From the NCBI RefSeq assembly GCF_900099805.1, contig NZ_FNDR01000003.1, positions 62,001 through 126,000 on the forward strand: DNA of 64,000 bases, in the 5' to 3' direction. The notes beneath the pieces are model-generated. The model was not told where the DNA came from and did not search any database. It worked only from the letters and a program-made list of their open reading frames with translations. This document shows positions 27,038-36,427 of this stretch, in pieces; position 1 is the first letter of the stretch; every line of letters begins with the position of its first letter. This DNA is from Variovorax sp. OV700 (GTDB taxonomy: Bacteria; Pseudomonadota; Gammaproteobacteria; Burkholderiales; Burkholderiaceae_C). The translations under genes and the position numbers were made by a program.

Positions 27038-27424
27038 ATGACCACCCGCACCTCTTTTGCCGAACTCGCCGACCGTTATGTCGCCGTCTGGAACGAGCCC
27101 GACCCCGACACGCGCCGTGCCGCCATTGCCCAGCTCTGGGTGCCTGACGGCGAGCACTTCGTGCGCACTCTGCAGGTCAAGGGCTACGAGGGGCTCGAGC
27201 AGCGCATCAGCGGCTCGTACGAGAAGAACGTGCGCGATGGCGGTTTTCGTTTTGCCTCGTCGGGCGACACGCAGCGGTTGCATGACGCCGTGATGTTCCA
27301 TTGGCACATGGCTCCGGCCGAGGGCGGACCCATTGCCGCGCTCGGCCTCGAGTTTCTCGTGCTCGCGGCCGACGGGCGCATCGCGGCGGACTACCAGTTC
27401 ATCCTGCCCTCGCCCGCTGCCTGA
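27038..27424 (+). CDS. NTF2-like/SnoaL-like protein
   Basis: A 128-residue protein with the cone fold signature (FAELADRYVAVWNEPDPDTRRAAIAQLWVPDG, then FVRTLQVKGYEGLEQRI). Such proteins bind or isomerise small hydrophobic compounds; the ligand is unknown. It shares the divergent promoter with the AraC regulator and precedes the exporter by 64 bases. Confidence 0.85.
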   Translation: MTTRTSFAELADRYVAVWNEPDPDTRRAAIAQLWVPDGEHFVRTLQVKGYEGLEQRISGSYEKNVRDGGFRFASSGDTQRLHDAVMFHWHMAPAEGGPIAALGLEFLVLAADGRIAADYQFILPSPAA

Positions 27425-27488
27425 GTGTCTGCCATGACCTCCGAGGTCATTGCGCCGGCGCCGCTCCATCTCAACACTCGAAACCATC

Positions 27489-28973
27489 ATGTCCCAGTCA
27501 TCGAACATCGCTGCATCGGCAGCTGCATCGCTCAACTCCACTGCGGCCGGCGGCATGGCGCAGCCCGGCCGATGGGCCCTGTGGGTCATGCTCAGCGGCA
27601 CCTTCCTGGTGGTGCTGGATTTCTTCATCGTCAACGTGGCGCTGCCTTCGATGCAGCGCGAACTCCACGCCTCGGCGGGCACGTTGCAGATGGTGGTGGC
27701 CGGCTACGGCCTGGCCACGGCCGCGGGCCTGATCACCGGCGGCCGGCTCGGCGACCTGTTCGGCCGCCGCCGCATGTTCATGCTGGGCCTGCTGCTGTTC
27801 ACGCTGGCTTCGGCTGCGTGCGGCCTGGCGCCGAGTGCCGAACTGCTCGTGTCGGCCCGCGTGCTGCAGGGCCTGGCCGGCGCGTTGCTGCAGCCGCAGG
27901 TGCTGGCGATGATCGGCCTGGCCTACACGGGTGAGAGCCGTGCGCGTGCCTTCGCGGCCTACGGGCTCACGCTGGGCATGGGTGCCACGCTCGGCCAACT
28001 GGTCGGTGGACTGCTGATCCATGCCGACCTCGGCGGGCTCGGCTGGCGCAGCTGCTTTCTCATCAACCTGCCGATCGGCCTCTGCGCGCTGCTGCTTGCA
28101 CCGCGCGTCATTCCGCCACTGGCGAACAGCGGCAACAGTGCCGGGAGCCGGCTCGACATCGCCGGCATGCTGCTGGCCGCCGCTGGTTCGGTGGCCGTGG
28201 TGCTGCCGCTGGTCGAAGGCCGCGAGCAAGGCTGGCCGCTGTGGAGCTGGCTGTGCCTTGCGGCTGCCGTGCCGCTGCTGGCCGTGTTCGCGTACCAGCA
28301 GCGCCGCCTCGCGGCGCGCGGCGGCGTACCGCTGGTGGCGCCCGCGCTGCTGGCCAACAGTCGCTTCGTCACGGGGCTACTCACCACCTTGGCCTTCTAC
28401 GTGGGCAATGCATCGCTCTATTTCGTGCTGGCCCTGTACCTGCAGCAAGGCCTCGCATTGGACCCGCTCACCTCGGGCCTCGTCTTCACGGCACTGGCGA
28501 TCGGCTTCTTCGCCACCTCGATGGCCGGCGCGCGCCTGGCACGCCGCTTTGGCGGCAAGCCGCCCATCGCGCTCGGTGCCCTGGTGCTGGCCGCAGGTCA
28601 TGCCCTGCAGCTCGTCAACGTGTCGGGATGGCTGGGCCATTCGCACGTGGCCGCGTGGATGGTGCCGCTGCTCGTGGTCGAGGGCGCCGGTCTCGGCATG
28701 GTGATGGCGCCGCTGGTGTCCACCGTGCTGGCCGGTCTGCCGCCGCAGCACGCGGGCGTGGCCTCGGGCGTGCTGGCGATGGTGCAGCAAGCGAGCAACG
28801 CGCTGGGCGTGGCGTTGATCGGCATCCTGTTCTATGGACGGCTGGGCAGCACGGCCGATGCGGCCGGCCATGGCGCAGCGTTTGCGGTGGCGCTGGGCTA
28901 TCTGGTGGTGTCGGCCTTGCTGGTGGCGGTGCTGCACCGGCGCGGCAGCCGGATGCAGGCGGCGAAGGACTGA
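27489..28973 (+). CDS. MFS drug exporter, DHA2 (14-helix) family
   Basis: A 494-residue exporter with about 14 hydrophobic helices. Motif A is GGRLGDLFGRRRMF and motif C-like glycine-rich sequence is seen in GLTLGMGATLGQLVGGLL. The D-x-x-x-V-N-V-A-L-P opening (LDFFIVNVALPSMQREL) is typical of EmrB/QacA exporters. The start MSQSSN at 27489 is chosen over an upstream ATG at 27450 on length. A weak hairpin terminator follows. Confidence 0.92.
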   Translation: MSQSSNIAASAAASLNSTAAGGMAQPGRWALWVMLSGTFLVVLDFFIVNVALPSMQRELHASAGTLQMVVAGYGLATAAGLITGGRLGDLFGRRRMFMLGLLLFTLASAACGLAPSAELLVSARVLQGLAGALLQPQVLAMIGLAYTGESRARAFAAYGLTLGMGATLGQLVGGLLIHADLGGLGWRSCFLINLPIGLCALLLAPRVIPPLANSGNSAGSRLDIAGMLLAAAGSVAVVLPLVEGREQGWPLWSWLCLAAAVPLLAVFAYQQRRLAARGGVPLVAPALLANSRFVTGLLTTLAFYVGNASLYFVLALYLQQGLALDPLTSGLVFTALAIGFFATSMAGARLARRFGGKPPIALGALVLAAGHALQLVNVSGWLGHSHVAAWMVPLLVVEGAGLGMVMAPLVSTVLAGLPPQHAGVASGVLAMVQQASNALGVALIGILFYGRLGSTADAAGHGAAFAVALGYLVVSALLVAVLHRRGSRMQAAKD

Positions 28974-29009
28974 CAGCGGTCCGGCCAGCAGCACCTGAGT
29001 ACCTCCGTG

Positions 29010-29028
29010 TACGCCACCCGGCGTATTT
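29010..29028 (+). terminator. Weak terminator after the DHA2 exporter
   Basis: TACGCC and GGCGTA pair across ACCC, followed by TTTC. It is 36 bases after the exporter stop and 88 bases before urtA. Confidence 0.5.
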
Positions 29029-29115
29029 CTAGCGAGCGGGCGAATCCGCAGACTCCCCTCCATCGTCCGGCCAGCCGGCGACAAAGGTTTCAACCACCCT
29101 GGAGCAGGAGTCCAC

Positions 29116-30384
29116 ATGCAACGTCGTTTCACACTCAAGGCGCTCACCGCCGCCGTCGCCCTGGCCAGCATCTCCGCTGCGCCGGCCTTTGCCGCCGACA
29201 CCATCAAGGTCGGCGTGCTGCACTCGCTGTCGGGCACGATGGCCATCTCGGAAACCGTGTTGAAAGACACGGTGCTGATGGCTATCGAGGACATCAACAA
29301 GAAGGGCGGCGTGCTGGGCAAGCAGCTCGAGCCCGTGGTGGTCGACCCGGCTTCCAACTGGCCGCTGTTCGCCGAAAAGACGAAGCAGCTGCTCGGCCAG
29401 GACAAGGTCTCGGTGATTTTCGGCTGCTGGACCTCGGTGTCGCGCAAGTCGGTGCTGCCGGTGGTCGAGGAAATGAACGGCCTCCTGTTCTACCCCGTGC
29501 AGTACGAAGGCGAAGAACTCTCGAAGAACGTGTTCTACACGGGCGCCGCGCCTAACCAGCAAGCCATTCCGGCCGTCGACTACCTGATGAGCAAAGAAGG
29601 CGGCGGCGCCAAGCGCTGGGTGCTGCTGGGCACCGACTACGTGTACCCCCGCACCACCAACAAGATCCTGCGCGCCTACCTGAAGAGCAAGGGCGTGAAG
29701 GACACCGACATCGACGAGAAGTACACCCCCTTCGGCCACAGCGACTACCAGACCATCGTCGCCGACATCAAGAAGTTCTCGGCCGGCGGCAAGACGGCCG
29801 TGGTGTCGACCATCAACGGCGACTCCAACGTGCCGTTCTACAAGGAACTGGGCAACGCCGGCCTCAAGGCCAAGGACGTGCCAGTGGTGGCCTTCTCGGT
29901 GGGTGAAGAAGAACTGCGCGGCGTGGACACCAAGCCGCTGGTCGGCCACCTGGCCGCATGGAACTACTTCATGTCGATCAAGAACCCGACCAACACGGCG
30001 TTCATCAAGCAGTGGGGCGACTACGCCAAGGCCAAGAACATTGCCGGCCACAAGGATAAGCCGCTCACCAACGACCCGATGGAAGCCACGTGGATCGGCA
30101 TCCACATGTGGAAGCAAGCGGTCGAGAAGGCCAAGAGCACCGACACCGACAAGGTGATCGCGGCGATGGCCGGCCAGACGTTCACGGCCCCTTCGGGCAT
30201 CGTCTCGAAGATGGACGAGAAGAACCATCACCTGCACAAGAGCGTGTTCATCGGCGAGATCAAGGCCGACGGACAGTTCAGCGTGGTGTGGAAGACGCCG
30301 GGCCCGGTCAAGGCCAAGCCGTGGAGCCCGTACATCGAAGGCAACGACAAGAAGCCTGACCAGCCGGCTGGCAAGTCGCTGTAA
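29116..30384 (+). CDS. urtA: Urea ABC transporter, substrate-binding protein
   Basis: A 422-residue periplasmic protein of the branched-chain amino acid binding type. A signal peptide (MQRRFTLKALTAAVALASISAAPAFAA) precedes DTIKVGVLHSLSGTMAISE. The urea-type stretches FGCWTSVSRKSVLPVVEEMNGLLFYPVQYEGEE, NPTNTAFIKQWGDY and NDPMEATWIGIHMWKQAVEKA are family signatures. First gene of the urt operon. NtrC control is usual for the family, but I see no clear site. Confidence 0.96.
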   Translation: MQRRFTLKALTAAVALASISAAPAFAADTIKVGVLHSLSGTMAISETVLKDTVLMAIEDINKKGGVLGKQLEPVVVDPASNWPLFAEKTKQLLGQDKVSVIFGCWTSVSRKSVLPVVEEMNGLLFYPVQYEGEELSKNVFYTGAAPNQQAIPAVDYLMSKEGGGAKRWVLLGTDYVYPRTTNKILRAYLKSKGVKDTDIDEKYTPFGHSDYQTIVADIKKFSAGGKTAVVSTINGDSNVPFYKELGNAGLKAKDVPVVAFSVGEEELRGVDTKPLVGHLAAWNYFMSIKNPTNTAFIKQWGDYAKAKNIAGHKDKPLTNDPMEATWIGIHMWKQAVEKAKSTDTDKVIAAMAGQTFTAPSGIVSKMDEKNHHLHKSVFIGEIKADGQFSVVWKTPGPVKAKPWSPYIEGNDKKPDQPAGKSL

Positions 30385-30393
30385 AGCGCGTTT

Positions 30394-30510
30394 CCTCCCT
30401 CCCCCGCTGGGGGAGGGCAGGGGTGGGGGCAAGCGGCGGTCGATCCGGTCACTGCGCCTGTGTTGGCGCTGCGTGCCCCCACCCCAACCCTCCCCCGGAA
30501 GGGGAGGGAG
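30394..30510. repeat. Family A paired hairpin repeat (REP/BIME-like), copy 2
   Basis: Unit 1 (30395-30430) differs from the copy at 6765-6800 by only two bases in 36. Unit 2 (30475-30510) is inverted: GCCCCCACCCCAACCC then the hairpin TCCCCC/GGGGGA-type arms CCTCCCCCGG and AAGGGGAGGG. It occupies the urtA-urtB gap, matching the position of copy 1 in the amino acid importer operon. Confidence 0.87.
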
Positions 30511-30534
30511 CCAATCCCAACTTCCACTTTCACC

Positions 30535-32118
30535 ATGCTTCGACGATCCCTTCACTGCGCACTCGCCGCCATGCTGCTCATGGCATCGGCCGTCCATGCG
30601 CTGACCGCCGACGAAGCCAAGGCCATCGCCTCCGGCGAATCCGAATCGCGCATCAACGCGCTCAACAAGGCCGTTCTCACGGCCGACGAGAAAACCGCCG
30701 CCTTCATCCAGGCCATGTCCGAGGATGCGGTCAAGTATTCCGAAGACAAGGTCTTCGTGATGAAGGACGACAAGGGCTACGACCCCGTGACGGGCGCCGA
30801 GCTGAAGGTGCCCGACACGGCCGAGGACGTGGTCAACAACAACCTGATGCGCGGTGCCCTCGATGCCGCACAGGCCGCGCTCAAGCTCACGAGCAAGGAC
30901 GACACGGTGCGCGCCGAAGCCGCGCAGGCGCTCTTCAAGGAGCCCGACGAATCGCGCATCCCGATGGTCGAGAAGGCGCTGGCCGCCGAGACCAATCCCG
31001 CCATCAAGGCGCAGCTCCAGCTAGTGCGCGCGGCCAGCATGCTCACCAGCGCCGACAAGGCCAAGCGCCTTGCCGCGGCCAAGGAGCTTGGCGCCAACAG
31101 CAGCCCCGACACCAAGCTGCTGCTCAACCAACGCCTGGCCGACGAGACCGAAGCGGACGTCAAGGCCGCCATCGTCGCTTCCATTGCCAGCATCGACGGC
31201 TCGCTGGTGTGGGGCGACCGCATCAACGCGGTGTTCAGCGGCATCAGCCTGGGCTCGGTGTTGCTGCTTGCTGCGCTGGGCTTGGCCATCACCTACGGCC
31301 TGATGGGCGTCATCAACATGGCGCACGGCGAGCTGATGATGATCGGCGCCTACGCCACCTACGTGATGCAGGGCATCTTCCAGCGCTACATGCCCGAGGC
31401 GGCCTTCGGCTGGTACCTGGTGGCGGCTATTCCGGTGGCATTCCTGAGTTCGGCGCTGGTAGGCGCGGTGCTCGAACGCGGCGTGATCCGTTTTCTTTAC
31501 GGCCGGCCGCTCGAAACACTGCTCGCCACCTGGGGCATCAGCCTGATGCTGCAGCAGCTCGTGCGCTCGCTGTTCGGCGCGCAGAACGTCGGCGTGGAAA
31601 ATCCCGGCTGGATGAGCGGCGGCTTCACCATGCTGAGCAACGTTACGCTGCCGTGGAACCGCATCTGCATCATCATCTTCGCGGTGCTGGTACTGCTTGC
31701 GATGGGCTGGCTCATCGGCCGCACGCGGCTCGGCCTCTTCGTGCGCGGCGTCACACAGAACCGCCCGATCGCCGCGTGCATGGGCGTGAACACGGCACGC
31801 ATCGACACCTATGCCTTCGCGCTCGGCTCCGGCATTGCCGGCCTCGCGGGCTGCGCACTGAGCCAGATCGGCAACGTGGGCCCTGACCTCGGCCAGAGCT
31901 ATATCGTGGACAGCTTCATGGTGGTCGTGATGGGCGGCGTGGGCCAGCTCGCGGGCACGGTGTATGCGGCCATGGGGCTCGGCATTCTCAACAAGTTCAT
32001 CGAAGGCTGGGCGGGCGCGGTGCTCGCGAAGATCGCGGTGCTTGTCTTCATCATCATCTTCATTCAAAAGAGACCTCAGGGCATCTTCGCCATGAAGGGC
32101 CGGAGCGCAGAAGCATGA
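30535..32118 (+). CDS. urtB: Urea ABC transporter, permease UrtB
   Basis: A 527-residue permease. A signal-like N-terminus (MLRRSLHCALAAMLLMASAVHA) and a helical domain of about 200 residues come first, as is normal for UrtB; the membrane part starts near ISLGSVLLLAALGLAITYGLMGVINMAHGE and has about eight helices (LivH type). The last residues overlap the urtC start by ATGA. Confidence 0.95.
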   Translation: MLRRSLHCALAAMLLMASAVHALTADEAKAIASGESESRINALNKAVLTADEKTAAFIQAMSEDAVKYSEDKVFVMKDDKGYDPVTGAELKVPDTAEDVVNNNLMRGALDAAQAALKLTSKDDTVRAEAAQALFKEPDESRIPMVEKALAAETNPAIKAQLQLVRAASMLTSADKAKRLAAAKELGANSSPDTKLLLNQRLADETEADVKAAIVASIASIDGSLVWGDRINAVFSGISLGSVLLLAALGLAITYGLMGVINMAHGELMMIGAYATYVMQGIFQRYMPEAAFGWYLVAAIPVAFLSSALVGAVLERGVIRFLYGRPLETLLATWGISLMLQQLVRSLFGAQNVGVENPGWMSGGFTMLSNVTLPWNRICIIIFAVLVLLAMGWLIGRTRLGLFVRGVTQNRPIAACMGVNTARIDTYAFALGSGIAGLAGCALSQIGNVGPDLGQSYIVDSFMVVVMGGVGQLAGTVYAAMGLGILNKFIEGWAGAVLAKIAVLVFIIIFIQKRPQGIFAMKGRSAEA

Positions 32119-33338
32119 GCAGCAAGGTCGTACTTCCAACCAAAGGGCCGCTCATGAGCGGCAAGGGCTGGACAGCCTTCTTCGTCACGCTCATCGTGGT
32201 GTGCGCCGTGGCGCCGGTGCTCAACATGGTGGTGCCGGCCGGAAGCCCGCTGCACATGAGCGACTACGCGGTGGCGCTGGTCGGCAAGATCATGTGCTAC
32301 GCCATCTGCGCGCTGGCCATGGACCTGATCTGGGGCTACACCGGCATTCTCTCGCTGGGCCATGGTCTCTTCTTTGCGCTGGGCGGCTACATGATGGGCA
32401 TGTACCTCATGCGCCAGATCGGCCGCGACGGCAACTACAAGAGCGACCTGCCGGACTTCATGGTGTTTCTCGACTGGAAGACGCTGCCCTGGCACTGGAC
32501 CTTCAGCGACAGCTTCATTGCCACGCTCGTCCTCATCGTTGCGGTGCCGGGCCTCATTGCCTTCGTATTCGGCTTCTTCGCGTTCCGCTCGCGCATCAAG
32601 GGCGTGTATTTCTCGATCATCACACAGGCCATGACTTTCGCGGCGATGCTGCTGTTCTTCCGCAACGAGACGGGCTTTGGCGGCAACAACGGTTTTACCG
32701 ACTTCAAGCGCATCCTTGGCATTCCGATTGCCACGCAAGAGATGCGCATGACGCTCTTCGCGCTCACGGGCTTGACGCTGCTCGGCTTCTTCCTGTTTGC
32801 CAAGTGGCTCGTCGGCAGCAAGTTCGGCCGCGTGCTGCAGGCGATCCGCGATGCCGAAACGCGCGTGATGTTCTCGGGCTACAACCCGCTGCCCTACAAG
32901 CTCACGATCTGGGTCATCTCCGCCATCATGTGCGGCGTGGCCGGCGCGCTGTATGTGCCGCAGGTCGGCATCATCAACCCGGGCGAGATGAGCGCGGCCA
33001 ACTCCATCGAGATCGCGATCTGGGCCGCGGTGGGTGGGCGTGCCACGCTCATCGGGCCGATCATCGGCGCCTTCATCGTCAACGGCGCGAAGAGCTGGCT
33101 CACGGTGGCGTACCCCGAGTATTGGCTGTACTTTTTGGGGGCGTTGTTCATTGCTGTCACGCTGTTCCTGCCGAACGGCATCGTGGGCCTGGTGAAGAAA
33201 TGGCTGTCGCGCGAAAAGGCCGTGCCAAGCGCTGGCCGCGAAGAAGCGCAGCGCGCCATGGCCGCCGCGCAAGGCATGGAGCCTGAGGCGCTGCACGCGC
33301 CGCTGGTGGTGCCCGAAGTGAAGGGAGCGCGCGCATGA
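32115..33338 (+). CDS. urtC: Urea ABC transporter, permease UrtC
   Basis: A 407-residue LivM-type permease, about ten helices, with ALAMDLIWGYTGILSLGHGLFFALGGYMMGMYLM and the coupling region GRVLQAIRDAETRVMFSGYNP. Its C-terminal cytosolic tail (AREEAQRAMAAAQ...) is variable. Overlaps urtB and urtD by ATGA on both sides. Confidence 0.95.
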   Translation: MSSKVVLPTKGPLMSGKGWTAFFVTLIVVCAVAPVLNMVVPAGSPLHMSDYAVALVGKIMCYAICALAMDLIWGYTGILSLGHGLFFALGGYMMGMYLMRQIGRDGNYKSDLPDFMVFLDWKTLPWHWTFSDSFIATLVLIVAVPGLIAFVFGFFAFRSRIKGVYFSIITQAMTFAAMLLFFRNETGFGGNNGFTDFKRILGIPIATQEMRMTLFALTGLTLLGFFLFAKWLVGSKFGRVLQAIRDAETRVMFSGYNPLPYKLTIWVISAIMCGVAGALYVPQVGIINPGEMSAANSIEIAIWAAVGGRATLIGPIIGAFIVNGAKSWLTVAYPEYWLYFLGALFIAVTLFLPNGIVGLVKKWLSREKAVPSAGREEAQRAMAAAQGMEPEALHAPLVVPEVKGARA

Positions 33339-34213
33339 CGCCCGACCTGATGGAAGCCGGCGCCGAGCGCGCCGCACGCGCCAAAGGCATTCCCTATGTG
33401 AGCAGCAGCACCGAATCGGGCGGCCGTTCCGCCGACTTCGGTCGCATCGCAACGCCGGGCGAGGTCGACGTGACGCACGGCCGCATCCTCTATCTCGAAG
33501 ACGTGAGCGTGAGCTTCGACGGCTTCAAGGCCATCAACAAGCTGTCGCTCGACATTGCGCCGGGCGAGCTGCGCTGCATCATCGGCCCCAACGGTGCGGG
33601 CAAGACCACGATGATGGACATCATCACCGGCAAGACGCGGCCCGACTCGGGCACGGTGTTCTTCGGCAGCACCATCGACCTGCTGCGCCACCGCGAAGCC
33701 GACATTGCGCAGCTGGGCATCGGCCGCAAGTTCCAGAAGCCGACGGTGTTCGAGCATCTCACCGTGTTCGAGAACCTCGAACTCGCGCTCAAGACCAACA
33801 AGGGCGTACGCGCGTCGATGCTGTTCAAGCTCGACTCGGCGCAGAGCGACCGGCTCGCCGAAGTGCTGCAGACCATTCACCTGGCCGACAGCGTCTCTCG
33901 CCTGGCCGGCAACCTGAGCCATGGCCAGAAGCAGTGGCTCGAAATCGGCATGCTGCTGATGCAGGACCCGAAGCTGCTTTTGCTCGACGAGCCTGTGGCC
34001 GGCATGACGGACGAAGAAACGGCCCGCACCGCCGAGCTGTTCCTCACGCTCAAGGGCAAGCATTCGCTGATGGTGGTGGAGCACGACATGAGCTTCATCC
34101 GCACGATCTCCGAGATCGTGACGGTGCTGTGCGATGGATCGGTGCTCGCTCAAGGCACGCTGGACGAAGTGCAGGCCGACGAGCGCGTGATCGAGGTTTA
34201 CCTTGGCCGCTGA
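33335..34213 (+). CDS. urtD: Urea ABC transporter, ATPase UrtD
   Basis: A 292-residue LivG-type ATPase. Walker A is GPNGAGKTTMMD, signature LSHGQKQWLEIG, Walker B LLLLDEPVAGM and H-loop VVEHDMSFI. An N-terminal extension of about 45 residues (MTPDLMEAGAERAARAKG...) precedes the usual start at ILYLEDVSVSFDGFKA. Confidence 0.96.
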   Translation: MTPDLMEAGAERAARAKGIPYVSSSTESGGRSADFGRIATPGEVDVTHGRILYLEDVSVSFDGFKAINKLSLDIAPGELRCIIGPNGAGKTTMMDIITGKTRPDSGTVFFGSTIDLLRHREADIAQLGIGRKFQKPTVFEHLTVFENLELALKTNKGVRASMLFKLDSAQSDRLAEVLQTIHLADSVSRLAGNLSHGQKQWLEIGMLLMQDPKLLLLDEPVAGMTDEETARTAELFLTLKGKHSLMVVEHDMSFIRTISEIVTVLCDGSVLAQGTLDEVQADERVIEVYLGR

Positions 34214-34225
34214 GGAATCGATTTC

Positions 34226-34918
34226 ATGCTGACAGTCAAGAACATCCACCAGTACTACGGCGGCTCCCACATTCTTCGCGACGTGAGCTTCGAGGCCACG
34301 CTCGGCAAGGTCACCGTGCTGCTCGGCCGCAACGGCGTGGGCAAGACCACGCTGCTCAAGTCGCTGATGGGTCTCGTCCCCATCAAGAGCGGCAGCATCG
34401 AGCTTGAAGGCAAGCCGATCCACAAGTCCACGCCGTATGAAAGAGCAAGAGCGGGCATCGGCTTTGTCCCCCAAGGCCGAGAGATCTTTGCCCGCCTCAC
34501 GGTCGAAGAAAACCTGCGCATGGGCCTGGCCTACAAGAGCGGCAGCACGCCCATTCCGGCGGAACTGTTCGAGCTGTTCCCCGTGCTCAAGCAGATGATC
34601 AACCGCCGCGGCGGCGATCTTTCGGGCGGGCAGCAGCAGCAGTTGGCCATCGCGCGTGCGCTGGCCCCCAAGCCCAAGCTGCTGATCCTGGACGAGCCGA
34701 CCGAAGGCATCCAGCCCAGCATCATCAAGGACATCGGCCGCGTCATCCGCATGCTGGCCGACCGAGGCGACATGGCCATCGTGCTGTGCGAGCAGTACTA
34801 CGACTTTGCTCAAGAGCTTGCCGACGACTACCTCGTGATGGAACGCGGCGAAGTGATTGCGCGCGGGCTCGGCAAGGACATGGAAGCGCAGGGCGTGCGC
34901 CAGCTCGTCGCGATTTAA
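34226..34918 (+). CDS. urtE: Urea ABC transporter, ATPase UrtE
   Basis: A 230-residue LivF-type ATPase beginning MLTVKNIHQYYGGSHILRDVSF. Walker A GRNGVGKTTLLK, signature LSGGQQQQLAIA, Walker B LLILDEPTEGI, H-loop VLCEQYYDFA (Gln replaces His, as in UrtE/LivF). Last gene of the operon, 12 bases after urtD. No urease genes follow in this window. Confidence 0.96.
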   Translation: MLTVKNIHQYYGGSHILRDVSFEATLGKVTVLLGRNGVGKTTLLKSLMGLVPIKSGSIELEGKPIHKSTPYERARAGIGFVPQGREIFARLTVEENLRMGLAYKSGSTPIPAELFELFPVLKQMINRRGGDLSGGQQQQLAIARALAPKPKLLILDEPTEGIQPSIIKDIGRVIRMLADRGDMAIVLCEQYYDFAQELADDYLVMERGEVIARGLGKDMEAQGVRQLVAI

Positions 34919-35038
34919 GCAGCCGGGGCGGCACGGCAGTACCAGCCGGCCAGCATCGCCGTATCGGCAGAAATTCAGGGTTTACCCTAAAATCGGGCCT
35001 CTGCCCGTCACCGCCGGGCACCTCCCAGGAGCCTGGCC

Positions 35039-36298
35039 TTGAACGCCTCCCCACCCGCGCTGGACAGCGCGGATACCGACATTTCCGTTTCCTCTTCTTC
35101 CGCATCGCGCGTCGACTTCCTGCGGGCCGTGCTGGCGCTCGGCGTGGGCGGCTTTGCCATCGGCACCGGCGAATTCGTGATCATGGGCTTGCTGCCCGAG
35201 GTGGCGAAAGACATCGCGGTCACCATCCCGCAGGCCGGCCACGTCATCAGCGCCTATGCGCTCGGCGTGGTGATCGGCGCGCCAGTGCTCGCGGTGCTTG
35301 CCGCGGGGTGGGGCCGCCGCGCATTGCTGATTGCGCTCATGGCCGTGTTTGCCGCCGGCAACTTCGCCAGCGCCATGGCGCCGGGCTACGTGTCGCTCAA
35401 CCTGCTGCGCTTTGCGACCGGGCTGCCGCATGGCACCTACTTCGGCGTTGCCGCGCTCGTGGCGGCCACGCTCGCACCACCTGGGCGCCGCGCGCGGGCC
35501 GTGGGCCTCGTGATGCTGGGGCTCACCGGCGCCACGCTGGTCGGCGTGCCCATTGCCGCGTGGCTCGGCCAGCTGTTCGGCTGGCGCGCGGCCTTCGTGT
35601 TCGTGGGTGTCATCGCGCTCATCGCCGTGGTGCTGCTGCGCCGGGACATTCCCGACCTTGCGGCGCCCGCAGGCGCCAGTCCCTGGCGCGAACTGGGCGC
35701 GCTCAAGCGCAAGCAGGTGTGGTTCACCCTCGGCATTGGCGCCATCGGCTTCGGCGGCATGTTCTCGGTGTTCAGCTACATCAAGCCCACGCTGATCGAG
35801 GTGGCGGGCCTGCCGCTTGGCGGTGTGCCCTTCGTGCTCGCGCTGTTCGGCCTGGGCATGGTCGCCGGCAACCTCGTCGGTTCGCGCCTGGCCGACAAGT
35901 CGCTCATGCGCACCATTGGCGGCCTGCTCGTCTATGCAGCGCTGGTGCTCGCCGTGTTCACCTTCGCGGCGCACAACGTTTACACAGCGGCGTTCAACGT
36001 GTTCCTCATCGGCACTACTGTCGCCATCGGCCCGGCCCTGCAGATCCGCCTGATGGACGTGGCCGGCGACGCGCAGACGCTCGCCGCCGCGCTCAACCAC
36101 TCGGCCTTCAACATGGCCAATGCGCTCGGCGCATGGCTCGGCGGCGTGGCCATTGCCGCGGGCCTGGGCTGGACCTCGACCGGCTGGGTCGGCGCCTTGC
36201 TGGCGCTGGCCGGCATGGGCGTGTTTTGGTGGGCGGTGACGAGTGCACGTGCCAGCGAGCGGCCTGGCGCGACTCAGCGCGCGCCGAGCGCTTCGTAG
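35039..36298 (+). CDS. MFS transporter, DHA1/AraJ-like
   Basis: A 419-residue, 12-helix transporter. GTGEFVIMGLLPEVAKDI in helix 1 and GLPHGTYFGVAALVAATLAPPGRRARAVGLVMLGLT are typical of AraJ/YdhP-type sugar or drug efflux proteins. The start is a TTG at 35039 with a well-placed AGGAG (7 bases away). Substrate unknown. Confidence 0.9.
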   Translation: MNASPPALDSADTDISVSSSSASRVDFLRAVLALGVGGFAIGTGEFVIMGLLPEVAKDIAVTIPQAGHVISAYALGVVIGAPVLAVLAAGWGRRALLIALMAVFAAGNFASAMAPGYVSLNLLRFATGLPHGTYFGVAALVAATLAPPGRRARAVGLVMLGLTGATLVGVPIAAWLGQLFGWRAAFVFVGVIALIAVVLLRRDIPDLAAPAGASPWRELGALKRKQVWFTLGIGAIGFGGMFSVFSYIKPTLIEVAGLPLGGVPFVLALFGLGMVAGNLVGSRLADKSLMRTIGGLLVYAALVLAVFTFAAHNVYTAAFNVFLIGTTVAIGPALQIRLMDVAGDAQTLAAALNHSAFNMANALGAWLGGVAIAAGLGWTSTGWVGALLALAGMGVFWWAVTSARASERPGATQRAPSAS

Positions 36299-36361
36299 AT
36301 CGAACGCGCGGTGAGCGCCTGGGTCATCGACCCGCGCGAAGACATTGCACAATGGCTCACC

Positions 36362-36427
36362 ATGCCCGTGCGCCAGATCACCATCGACGGATCCGACTTC
36401 GCCCCGGTGGCGCGCGCAATGACATGA
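36362..36427 (+). other. Possible 21-residue leader reading frame before the phoD-type gene
   Basis: ATG at 36362 encodes MPVRQITIDGSDFAPVARAMT and its TGA overlaps the next gene's ATG (ATGA), the coupling pattern seen across this window. It may be a leader peptide that carries ribosomes to the phosphatase start, or chance. No homologue is recognised. Confidence 0.3.

Noticed and set aside
36274..36342. Minus-strand short frame ending SIYEALGAR near the end of the MFS gene
   Set aside because: Too short, overlaps the MFS 3' end, no ribosome site or recognisable family.
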